Of a stretch of DNA of 64,000 bases, positions 24,291-33,077 are shown one piece after another. Below the pieces are notes generated by a model. It had not been told where the DNA came from. It saw only the letters and a program-made list of their open reading frames with translations, and did no database searches. A program made the translations under genes and the position numbers. Within the stretch, counting starts at the first letter, position 1; every line of letters begins with the position of its first letter. Source of the DNA: Closterium sp. Naga37s-1 (lineage: Eukaryota > Streptophyta > Zygnematophyceae > Desmidiales > Closteriaceae); NCBI GenBank assembly GCA_947471745.1, contig CANJKZ010000777.1, positions 3,218,001-3,282,000 of the forward strand. Reading direction: 5' to 3'.

Positions 24291-24308
24291 TTTTGAGACG
24301 TCTCAAAA
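24291..24308. repeat. Perfect 18-bp palindrome at an exon-echo end
   Basis: TTTTGAGACGTCTCAAAA follows directly on the weakest exon-3 head copy (24225-24290). Its centre is ACGT. Confidence 0.9.
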
Positions 24309-25258
24309 CCGGCATACCAGTTTGTGTGACATCCCACATACGACAAGCAGCACCAACTCATCCCCACCCACTCCCCCTCACCCACCTCCCTCAACCCCCT
24401 CCCCCCTTCGCCCCCTCCCAGTTCCTATCATACCAGTACGACAGTGCACCAGAAGACCCCACCATCCCCTCCATCCCATGCTACATGCCGGACAGAGACA
24501 TCCCCGTGCCTGTGGTTGTGTGCGCCCAGGTGGCCTTTGTGTCTTCCCTGGCCTCACCCCCTACCCCCTCACCCCCTGCAGCTCCTATCATATCAGTACG
24601 ATGCACCAGAAGAGCCCACCATCCCATTCTACATGCCGGATCGGGACACCTCAGTGCCCATGATTGTGCGCGCCCAGGAGTCCTTCGTCTCGCCCCATCT
24701 TCCCCTCTTTCCCTCTTCATCCCCCCCTCGCACCCCTTTCCTCTCACCCCACCCCCCAACCCTGCAGCTGCTATCATATCAATACGGCGCGCCAGCAGAC
24801 CCCACCATCCCCTCCATCCCATGCTACATGCCGGATCGGGACATCCCCGTGCCCGTCATTGTGCGCGCCCAGGTGCCGTTTGTGTCTCCCTTCGCCACGC
24901 CGCGCAAGTGGACGGCTATTTTCCGCTTCGTGGCGTCGCCCCACAAGCATGTGCTGCTGGATACCCGCAGCAGAATCATTCAGGTCAGTTTTGGGGGATT
25001 GCACTTCATGTTGCATTGCACGCCTTGCGACCTGCACTGCACTGCATTCCACGTTCAGCTGTCACCCCTGGCCTCGTCGCCCAAATGGACGGCTACCTTC
25101 CACTTTTTGACATCGCCGCACAAGCACGTGCTACTGGACGTCCGTGGCAGAATCATCCAGATGAGTGGGAGGGGGGGGAGAAGGTGTTGCACAGCATTCC
25201 GCACTGCACTGCATTCAGGTCAGCGCGCCGGGCACTGCCCCACTAAATTTAAATCATG

Positions 25259-25274
25259 TTTGAGAATTCTCAAA
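25259..25274. repeat. Perfect 16-bp palindrome near an exon-3 tail copy
   Basis: TTTGAGAATTCTCAAA lies 14 bp before the tail copy at 25288. Its centre is AATT. Confidence 0.9.
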
Positions 25275-25509
25275 AGTGATTTAAACAAGGATGTGCTGCT
25301 GGATGTGCGCAGCAGAATCATACAAGTAAGAGGAGGAGGGTGAGATTGCACTGCATGCTGCGCTGCCCCACAAGCATGTGCTACTGGGCGTCTCAGGGCC
25401 GTCACTGCTTGCACTTAGGGTCCCCCCCCACTTGCCCCCCTCACCCTGCCTTCCTCCTCTGCGCACCCGCCTGCCGTAGACATGGCAAATACAATCTCAG
25501 GACTCATAG

Positions 25510-25775
25510 CATCCATGCAGGGTGCATGGCAGGAGGGTGCATGGCAGGAGGGTGCATGGCATGAGGGTGCATGGCAGGAGGGTGCATGGCATGAGGGTGC
25601 ATGGCAGGAGGGTGCATGGCATGAGGGTGCATGGCATGAGGGTGCATGGCAGGAGGGTGCATCGCATGAGGGTACATGGCAGGAGGGTGCATCGCATGAG
25701 GGTGCATGGCAGGAGGGTGCATCGCATGAGGGTGCATGACATGAGGGTGCATGGCATGAGGGCATGGCATGAGGG
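25510..25775. repeat. 15-bp minisatellite
   Basis: About 17 copies of GGTGCATGGCAGGAG or GGTGCATGGCATGAG lie in the GT47 intron between exons 3 and 4. The open frames on both strands here are repeat artefacts. Confidence 0.95.
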
Positions 25776-25829
25776 TGGGCCATGCTGCCACAGAGCAACA
25801 AGAGGACTGATTGTCACTTGCACCAGCTC

Positions 25830-26265
25830 ACAGCGTTTTCCCCCCTCCCCTCCTCTCCTCCTCCGCATCTCCTCTCCTTCCCCCGTTGTATCCTCTCCTC
25901 CTCCCCATCTTCTCCCCTCCTCCCCCGAGTTCTCCCACACTATTCTCCTCCCCCTCTCCTCTCCCCTCAGTCTTCTCTCCTTGCCTCCCTCTCCGTGCAC
26001 CACAGGCAGCCAAGGAAGACATGAGACCCAGGGGGCATGTTCGCAAAGAGCGAGCAAAGGACTGGCCTCTCCTCTTTCCTCCTCTCCTCTCCTCTCCAAT
26101 TTCATCCTCTCCTCTTTCCTCCTCTCCTCTTTCCTCCTATTCTCTCCTCCCCTCTCCTCTCCTCTCCTCTCCTCTCCTCTCCTCTCCTCTCCTCTCCTCT
26201 CCTCTCCTCTCCTCTCCTCTCCTCTCCTCTCCTCTCCCCATCTCTCCTCCCTGCTTCCAGGCAGC
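25830..26265. repeat. CT-rich intron with (CCTCT)n microsatellite
   Basis: Strongly pyrimidine-rich intron. The core 26150-26235 is nearly pure CCTCT repeat and directly precedes the acceptor of an exon-4 head copy at 26262. Confidence 0.9.
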
Positions 26266-26776
26266 CAAGGCGGACATGGCACCGGGGTGGGACCTGTTCC
26301 CCAAAAGCGAGGAGAGGACGGACCAGGACTGGCAGCAACATACATACTCTCCTCTCTTCTCTTCTCTTTTGTTTCCCCGCTCCTCCCCTCCCCCTACCAG
26401 GCAGCCAAGGCGGACATGGCACCGGGGTGGGACCTCTTCCTCAAGAGCAAGGAGATAACGGATCAAGTCTGGCACCAACTCACACACACTCATCTCCCCT
26501 CCGCCTATCCTCCCTCCTCTCCGTGCACCTCAGGCAGCCAAGGCGGACATGGCACCGGGGTGGGACTTGTTTCCCAAGAGCGAGGAGAGGACGGATCAGG
26601 ACTGGCACCAACTCCACACACACTCTCCTTCCTTCCGCCTCTCATCTCCCCCCTACCCTTTCCCCTTCCCCGCCCAGGCAGCCAAGGCGGACATGGCACC
26701 GGGATGGGACCTGTTCCCGAAGAGCGAGGAGAGGACGCACCAGGACTGACAGCACAGCGTCTTCTGCATCTGCCCG

Positions 26777-26919
26777 TGTCAGAATGTCGATGTTTGTCTA
26801 GCCTGCAGTGGGGTACTCTATAGCAAGTACAACCCAATTAGGGTTTCCTATATGTATCTCAACTGCTGCTAGTGAAAACCACTCTTTCCTGTTTCTCGTT
26901 TTCGCCTACTGTTTCGACA
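26777..26919 (+). repeat. Left LTR of element T
   Basis: 143 bp, TGTCAGAATG to TTTCGACA. It differs from the right LTR at two positions. Confidence 0.92.
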
Positions 26920-27789
26920 TGCTATCAGAGCAGGTCGACCCTCCTGGGTCGACCCTGTGGATGGGCCCGCCACCTAATGCTTCCGCTGCTGTCCTGCCTA
27001 TCGCGCGCCCCGGGCGCGCGACGTGTTCTGCTTGCCGCGCGCTCGGGTGCACGGCGTATTTTTCATCCCGCCGCGCGTTCGGGGCGCGCGGTGGTTTTCT
27101 GCCCGCCGTGCGCCCCGAGGCGCGCGGCGGTTTTCTGCCCCGTCGATCCGCGCGTCGCCCCCCGTCGCCCGTCGCAGCGCCCCCGGGGACCCGCGCGTCG
27201 CCCCCCGTCGCCCGTAGCGGCCCGCGCGACCTGCTCCAGGCCCGCGCGCGGCCCGTACAGCCCGCGCGCGGCCCGTACGGCCTGCGCCAGGCCCGCGCGC
27301 GGCCCGTACGGCCTGCGCCAGGCCCGCGCGCGGCTCGTACGGGCTGCGCCAGGCCCGCGCGCGGCCCGTACAGCCCGCGTGCGGCCCATACGGCCTGCGC
27401 CAGGCCCGCGCGCGGCCCGTACGGGCTGCGCCAGGCCCGCGCGCGGCTCGGGCAGCCCGCCTGCGCCAGGCCCGTGAGTGGCCCGTACCGTCTGCCCCAG
27501 TGCCGCACGCCGTCCCCCGAGCTTCTGACCGCACTCCTGTGTTAGGGTTTGGGGGTGGAGAGTATGGGGGTGCCGTGTGTGTGAGCCGTCCCCTGCTCCT
27601 CCTCCTCCTCCGTCTCCCACTGCTGCAGCTGCCGCTGAGGGGGGTGGATGTGTTGGAGCCGTCGGAGTGGTACGAGGGGGGTGGCGTGTGAGCGGTGCTA
27701 GTGGTTCAGCAGGGGGTGTGTGAAAGGGGTGTGGGACAGTTGGGGGAGGTTGACCGGAGGTAGCCGACTTGTCTTCCGCAGCGCCTGAG

Positions 27790-28020
27790 GTCCAGAGAGC
27801 CACGACCCCCTGTGGCCGTGTAGTCCGGGGCTCTGCGCCCGGTAGCCACAGTGTGAGCACTCCTGGTAGTCCAGAGAGCCACGACCCCCTGTGGCCGTGT
27901 GGTCCGGGGCTCTGCGCCCGGTAGCCACAGTGTGAGCACTCCTGGGAGTACACTGAGCCAGTTGCGCCTGTCGCCGTGTAGCCCGGGTTTAGCCTGGTAG
28001 CGTCAGTGCTGCGCACTCCT
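27790..28020 (+). repeat. 79-bp tandem repeat inside element T
   Basis: A 79-bp unit beginning GTCCAGAGAGCCACGACC occurs twice (27790 and 27869), followed by a diverged third copy. The function is unknown. Confidence 0.85.
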
Positions 28021-28190
28021 GTTGCCCGTGTGTCTGCGGCTTCAGCCGTCGCCTCTCATCTTCTCGTCCTCCATAGTTTCTCCTCCTCCTCACTTGCCCT
28101 CTGTGATAGCCTCTAGCTTTGCTTATCCTTGTGAACTATTGCACTGCCTGCTTGTTGTGTTGATTGTACCCCACTTTGACTATGGGGGTG

Positions 28191-28333
28191 TGTCAGAATG
28201 TCGATGTTTGTCTAGCCTGCAGTGGGGTACTCTATAGCGAGTACAACCCAATTAGGGTTTCCTATATGTATCTCAACTGCTGCTAGTGAAATCCACTCTT
28301 TCCTGTTTCTCGTTTTCGCCTACTGTTTCGACA
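28191..28333 (+). repeat. Right LTR of element T
   Basis: 143 bp, the partner of 26777-26919. Confidence 0.92.
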
Positions 28334-28434
28334 TCCCGCCCGGCCACTCCCAATGGACCAGCCGCCCCTTCAAGGTGCGAGTTGGACCAGCCTCCACTTC
28401 CCCACAAGGCTCTAACTGCTGGCTTTATGACGTC

Positions 28435-28534
28435 ACATGCTGCATGGCGTCCCATGCTGCATGGCATCCCATGCTGCATGGCGTCCCATGCTGCATGGCG
28501 TCCCATGCTGCATGGCGCCGAATGCTGCATGGCG
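28435..28534. repeat. 17-bp minisatellite
   Basis: About six copies of CCCATGCTGCATGGCGT lie in the GT47 intron after exon 4. Each unit contains the self-complementary stretch CCATGCTGCATGG, with one mismatch at the centre. Confidence 0.9.
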
Positions 28535-28758
28535 GCACCCACCAAAACATGCCAGCACACACCCTTGCAGCTCATAACCCTGTCAGCCTCCCCAACTTAT
28601 GTCTTATACCACCTCCCTGCCTCCCCCCTCTCTCACCCCCCTTCTCTCATCCTATCCCCTCCCTCCTTCCCGCTCTTCTGCCACCCATCAGCCACTCACC
28701 TCAGGGTGCATTCCAGTGACGTTTTTCCGCGAGCATGGCAACCCCTGTCAGCGATACC

Positions 28759-28768
28759 GAGTCGACTC
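28759..28768. repeat. Palindromic motif core after the first exon-5 head copy
   Basis: GAGTCGACTC, about 14 bp after the homology to exon 5 ends. The outer arms are not conserved. Confidence 0.6.
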
Positions 28769-28903
28769 ATAAGTCTTTCCCCCCTCTCCTTCCTCCACCC
28801 ATTCCCACCTCGCTCCTCCCCCTACAGCACCTGCCACCAGGCGCTCATCTCGGGGTGCATCCCGCGAGCATGACAACCCCTGGCAGTGCTTACTCGGTGA
28901 CTC

Positions 28904-28917
28904 TTGAGTCAACTCAA
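28904..28917. repeat. Palindromic motif after the second exon-5 head copy
   Basis: TTGAGTCAACTCAA, imperfect at the centre, with full TTGAGT/ACTCAA arms. Confidence 0.7.
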
Positions 28918-29597
28918 AATTCCCTCCCCAATCTCTCCTCCCTCCTTTCCCCCTCCCTCTCCTCACCCACCAGGCCCAGATCTCAGGGTGCATCCCAGTG
29001 ACGTTTTTCCGTGAGCATGACACCCCGTGGCATGACACATTCAACTACGATGCCTTCTCCGTCAACATTGACCCAGATGACGTGCCGACGATGAGAGAAA
29101 GGCTGGAGAAGGCGAACGTGCCCATGCTGCAAAAGGGTGTAGAGCAGGTGCAGGTGTGTGTAACAGGAGTAGGGGCATGTGTGGTAAGACACCGAGGGTT
29201 ACGACGCCTTCTCTGTCAACATCGACCCTCATCACGTGTCATCTGTGCGAGGTTGGAGGAGGCAAATGTGCCCATGCTGCAGAAGGGCGTAGAGCACGTG
29301 CAGGTGCATGCTCCAAAGAGCAGGGGAGTGCAACTGGCTCATGCCTCTGTGTGATTCATGAACGCTCTTGTAAACCCATGCAGCAAATGCAGGTGTGTGC
29401 AGTAGGTGAAGGTGTGTGCCTCTGTGTGTGATCTGTGAATGATTATCTAGGCCTTTCTTGTATCAACTCATATCCACTTGTGTAGCCACCTCACCATGCA
29501 TTGTGACCCCATTGCCAGTCTGTCATTCTGCCACACCCCAGGCTCTCTTCCGGTGGTCAGGGTCGTGGAGCGAGGGAGCAGAGTCTATGCTGCTGCT

Positions 29598-29611
29598 TTG
29601 AGTCGACTCAA
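29598..29611. repeat. Perfect palindrome at the end of terminal-exon echo 1
   Basis: TTGAGTCGACTCAA, exactly where homology to the exon stops. Confidence 0.9.
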
Positions 29612-29729
29612 CACTTAGCCACCTCACCGTGCCTTGTAATCCCATTGCCTATTTGCCATTCTGCCACACCACAGGCACTGTTCCGGTGGTCGGGGTCATG
29701 GGGCGAGGGAGCAGAGTCCATGCTGCTGC

Positions 29730-29745
29730 TTTGAGTCGACTCAAA
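29730..29745. repeat. Perfect palindrome at the end of terminal-exon echo 2
   Basis: TTTGAGTCGACTCAAA, exactly where homology to the exon stops. Confidence 0.9.
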
Positions 29746-29911
29746 ACTTAGTCACCTCACCATGCCTTGTGACCCCATTGCCAACTTACCATTCTGTCAC
29801 ACACCAGGCAATCTTCCGGTTGTCAGGGTCATGGGGCGAGGGAGCAGAGTCCATGCTTCTGCAGGAGCTGAGGGCAAGAGTGGACTTCTTGCATCGGTTC
29901 AAACAAGACTG

Positions 29912-30257
29912 AACAAGCTGGGTGTTAGAATGCCAAAGTGCAATAGACAAATAGTCTGTATCTGCCAGCAGGTGCATTGTCACCCAATCCATCTCCCAAG
30001 ACTGTATCCCTCTTAAGCTGCATCCATGTATCTCCCTATATGCTACTGGTATCCCTCACATCCCTCACATGCTACTGCTGACCCTCGCATGGCCGGCTCC
30101 CTACCCAGTCCCCCTCCTTCCAATGCACTAAATACAAAGGCATAGAAAACCATGGCTCTATTATAAAGGAGTACCAGTGCAGCAGCAGCACATGACGTAC
30201 TCTTGTGGCATTTTCACTGTGGACTCTTGCAAAGGTGGTGCATGTTTTACTCCTATC
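29912..30257. other. Spacer between convergent GT47 and RLCK 3' ends
   Basis: It would hold the two 3' UTRs. No further gene is seen. Confidence 0.5.
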
Positions 30258-32724
30258 CTATGGCATGCTAGTTGAGGAGCCGTGACTAACAGCCTCTCGC
30301 ATCGCGCGGGCCATTTCAGCACTGAAGTCAAAGGGGCCATCAGAGCCTCCAATTTCCGTGTCGATGCCAGAAACCTCTGCGCTCACCTGCGCCCCGAACA
30401 TCTCCTGCTTTATCCTCACCAGCTCAGCCAGCACTTGGAGCATGGATGGGCGGGAGGCCCCAGGCAGGGCAGTGCAGGAGAGGGCAAGGCGAGCCAAGCA
30501 CAGCACCAATTCATCCGGTGCTTCTAAACGAGGGTCCTTGAATTCTGCCACTGCTCCAGAGATCACCAGTGGGGCTACCTGCGAGGTTGAAATAATTTGG
30601 TATACGAAAAAGGCTTTCTAAAAGCAGGAGTGTTGCATGAAGTGCAAATCTGTCAATACACTAGAATAACAGTATAGGTGGCAGAAAAACGGTGTATTAA
30701 TGAGGAGGCTGTAGACGCATGGGATGGTGTGAGTAGTTTGAAATAAGGGTGTGCGGTTTGAAAGAGCCTATGCTAGGGAGAGGAGCAACAAGGTAGACAG
30801 CAGTAGGATAGGATAGCTGATTGTGTGACAGGTGCAGGGTGAAACAAGATATTGTCGTAATACTCACCTTGCTCAATACGGCATGTGTCCTGTGGAGAAA
30901 GGAAGAGAGGATGACAAGGTGGTAGGCAAGTAAACCTATTCATTGTGTGTAGTTGCGGAAGTGCACTTGGACTTAGGAAAATGGTGTTAGTGCCCCATTT
31001 GGACGTTTTCTAGGCTTTGTATACCGTTGTGAGGTATGCCTCACCCATCTCTTGATATTGACGTGGTCGCCCTCCACAACGAGCACAGCCTCGCGCCCCG
31101 TGAGAACCACCAGCATCACCAAGCCAAAACTGCAATCAAGGCACCCAGAAAGGACATCAACTTAAAGTGATGCTCACCTGTGACACCTCTAGAAGATGCA
31201 TTGGACAGTCTCCATAGAAAAAACATCATTAATATGACCTTCACAATACTTGTGTCCCAAACCCCCATCGTAAAGTGGCCAAGAATTTCAGAGCCTTTGA
31301 TTGGTCAGGCATGGCAAGCATGCCTCAAATGCCAGCCACGAACAGCCACTAAGAAACGAGGCAAAAAAACACGGTGAAGGTAAAAAAAACAGAACCCGGA
31401 GACTTTTCGCAAACATAAGATGCCTGTTGGATGGTTATTTCGTCCCAATCTGCTCACCTGTACCAATCTTCTGACATGCACCAATGTGCTTACCCATGCT
31501 GTGCCAATCTACTCACCTGTACACATCGACAGCAGGAGAAGGCTTGTGTGAGCTGCAGTATTCAGGGTCCATATAGCCCAGTGTTCCCACCAGTCGGGTG
31601 GCAGCCTCAGATGTGGCCACAGATGTCCCTCCAAGCAGCTTCACAAGCCCAAAGTCTGCAACCTTTGCCTGCCCATCATCAACCACAACAACGGCATCAT
31701 CACGCAACATGAATCTAGCTTTGTGGCGCCTCGAAACCACACAGCTTCAAAAGACCAATGTTGGCAAACTTTGCCTGCACATCATCAACCGCAACAGCAT
31801 CATCATGCAACAGGAGATTTAGAGACGTGACTCTATGCTGGCCTGTTCAAAATATCCCATGATGGTAGAAAAAGATGAACAAAACGGATAAACAAAGCAC
31901 CTTCTTCCACATGCAACACGGCTTTGATGTTTTGAGCATGCCTGCATTTTTCCATCAAGGAGAATGTTGGCTGGCTTGATGTCGCGATGCACAATGTTAA
32001 AGTCGTGAAGGTACAGCAACCCCTTGGCCACTCCAATCAGAACGTCCAGCCTTTGTTGCAGCGAGAGAGGGTTGGAGACACCGGGACCGATCCAACGGTC
32101 AAGGTCACCGTTGGGCATGAGCTCATAGACAAGAAGCTGCTCCATGGTTCGTGTGGACGGGTCAAAGTCAATGCAATAGCCCAACAGACGCACAAGATGC
32201 GGATGGTGCTTGCTTGCCATCCCTTTCACCTGATGGTCGGAAAACGGGGAACCGATTAAGAAACCAATGTCAGCCTATGTTGGACCAATCTCTATCCAAC
32301 TAACAACAATGTTGCACTTGGCACAAGAATCCAGCAAGAAACATGGAACCAGCAAGAAACGCGAAACCAGCAAGAACCGTGGAACCAGCAAGTACGTGGT
32401 ACCAACAAAAACTCACAACATGGTACCAGATACAACATAGTACACTCTGGAAGTCGTTTGTGAGCACTCAAGCGCGTTGGCTATTTAGAATTCTAAATAA
32501 ACAACTCACAACATGGCTTCAGGTACCTCTCTCTGGAAGTCGTTTGTGAGCACTCGAGCTCGCTTGACTGCCCAAGCTTGATTGCCATCGTGGGGAGACA
32601 CTCCCTTGTAGACAACGCCGAAGGCGCCACTTCCTATCCTGTTTCCCTCTGCCCACTCTCCTGTGGCTGTGGCCAGCTCTGCCAAAGAGAATTCTCGGCA
32701 CGCATATGGCTGTGCTACTTCCAT
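30258..32724 (-). CDS. Receptor-like cytoplasmic protein kinase, six exons, 356 aa
   Basis: Exons (minus strand): 32724-32527, 32229-31942, 31668-31517, 31129-31040, 30889-30868, 30578-30258. They join in phase without a stop. The kinase domain has GSGAFGVV (residues 31-38), AVKRA with Lys54, [11 protein letters not shown] (147-157), ADFG (166-169) and DPEY (196-199), so an active RD kinase is expected. There is no signal peptide or transmembrane span, and the PP2A gene ends only 354 bp upstream, so it is a cytoplasmic RLK/Pelle kinase rather than a receptor. The start is the first in-frame ATG before [12 protein letters not shown]. Introns 2 and 4 need GC donors. Substrate unknown. Confidence 0.8.
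31736..31800 (-). repeat. Head copy of RLCK exon 3
   Basis: On the minus strand GATGATGTGCAG/GCAAAGTTTGCC mirrors the true boundary GATGATGGGCAG/GCAAAGGTTGCA at 31668. It lies just upstream of the real exon in intron 2, and homology includes the intron side. Confidence 0.75.
32340..32405. repeat. 17-bp degenerate minisatellite in RLCK intron 1
   Basis: Four copies of GGAACCAGCAAGAAAC-like sequence lie just before the exon-1 tail copy. Confidence 0.75.
32445..32480 (-). repeat. Tail copy of RLCK exon 1
   Basis: The 36 bp CTCTGGAAGTCGTTTGTGAG... (plus-strand reading) copies the exon-1 end at 32531-32566 with few changes and lies downstream of it in intron 1. A palindrome follows 4 bp later. 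Confidence 0.8.
32484..32497. repeat. Palindrome next to the RLCK exon-1 tail copy
   Basis: TTTAGAATTCTAAA, perfect, with an AATT centre. The arms differ by one base from the TTTGAG form. Confidence 0.7.
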
Positions 32725-33077
32725 CTCTACAACAACACAAGCACGCTGCCCCCTTCCTGCTGCTGCAGCACCTGCTGCCAGCCCTTCTGCTGCAGCAGCT
32801 GCTGCCGCCCCCTCTGCTGCAGCTGATGATGGTGCTGCTGCTGCTTCTGCAGCCGCTGCTGCAAGTGCTGCTGCAAGTGCTGCTGGTTCATAAGAGAGTG
32901 GAAGAGAGAGAAAAAGAGACAAAGATCAGGTAAGGCGCCAGGAATACCCATCCCACCTAATCTAATAACCTAATGGGGCAAGAAGTACCGCCACCCACAA
33001 CGGCTTGAGTTTCACCACCAAAATCAAACACCTTCGTCTTCGGGTTTTGCTCATGCCCACACATCACCTCTCCATAT

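Larger units (their letters stand above)
24225..25400 (+). other. GT47 exon 3 with head copies before and tail copies after
   Basis: The full exon is 24768-24983: YQYGAPADPTIPSIPCYMPD, then RKWTAIFRFVASPHKHVLLD and RSRIIQ/GTCAGT. Upstream are partial heads at 24225-24290 (weak), 24422-24545 and 24582-24690, the last two with their own CAG acceptor. Downstream are tail copies at about 25060-25150 (PKWTATFHFLTSPHKHVLLD) and 25288-25326 (KDVLLDVRSRIIQ/GTAAGA). All are CT-rich intron otherwise. Confidence 0.75.
26777..28333 (+). mobile_element. Non-autonomous LTR element T (TRIM-like)
   Basis: Two 143-bp LTRs bracket 1.27 kb without gag or pol. A primer site TGCTATCAGAGC follows the first LTR at 26920, and a purine tract CTATGGGGGTG precedes the second. 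The flanks GCCCG and TCCCG match at 4 of 5 bases. LTR and purine tract resemble those of A and I, the likely source of enzymes. The inside is GC-rich repeat (27001-27480, GCCCGCGCGCGGCCCGTAC-like units). It is inserted in GT47 exon 4. Confidence 0.9.
26009..28373 (+). other. GT47 exon 4 with four head copies, split by element T
   Basis: The acceptor plus AAKADMAPGWDLFPKSEER head occurs five times, starting at 26009 (diverged), 26262, 26399, 26533 and 26678. Only the last goes on into HSVFCICP. That copy has a TGA at 26747-26749 and is cut by element T at 26776/28334. It resumes GHSQWTSRPFK and ends with donor AAG/GTGCGA at about 28373. Confidence 0.8.
28694..29303 (+). other. GT47 exon 5 with two head copies and one tail copy
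   Basis: The full exon is 28974 to about 29153: ISGCIPVTFFREHDTPWHDTF, then NYDAFSVNIDPDDVP and ANVPMLQKGVEQVQ/GTGTGT. Short head copies are at about 28694-28745 and 28836-28880. A tail copy at 29193-29303 begins at YDAFSVNID and ends with the same donor. Confidence 0.8.
9540..29911 (+). pseudogene. GT47 (exostosin-like) glycosyltransferase, decayed and transposon-riddled
   Basis: Six exon clusters spell an exostosin-type glycosyltransferase, normally a Golgi type II membrane enzyme that builds cell-wall or glycan chains. In order they carry the RPFVYVYDL start, DPEQASLFFVPFYV, FNRTNGRDHFGIL, YMPDRDI, HSVFCICP...SQWTSRPFK, and SGCIPV-like IPVTFFRE...DTFNYDAFSVNI. The last exon (29809-29911) ends FLHRFKQD and a TGA. 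Lesions: TAG near 9636, a frameshift and TAG near 9768, TGA in exon 4 (26747-26749) and element T inserted in exon 4. Element C and a LINE sit in introns. Every later exon is preceded by partial copies of its own head. The family is firm; the acceptor sugar is unknown. Confidence 0.85.
29541..29911 (+). other. GT47 terminal exon with two head copies
   Basis: The full last exon is 29809-29911: FRLSGSWGEGAESMLLQELR then DFLHRFKQD and TGA. Head copies starting at about 29541 and 29673 match it to the ATGCTGCTG stretch. Both then pass at once into the same palindrome and the same CTTAG sequence, so those two copies are themselves tandem duplicates of about 132 bp. Confidence 0.85.

Noticed and set aside
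25497-26823. Long open frames on both strands (282 and 433 aa)
   Set aside because: They read through the 15-bp minisatellite, the CCTCT tract and several exon-4 head copies; codon content follows the repeats.
26920-27545. 245-aa open frame starting in element T
   Set aside because: GC-rich tandem repeat with equally long frames on the opposite strand; no gag or pol motif.
32727-32951. polyGln frame upstream of the RLCK kinase domain as an N-terminal extension
   Set aside because: Its frame differs from the kinase frame and no splice arrangement joins them; the in-frame upstream part is a polyAla stretch without an ATG.
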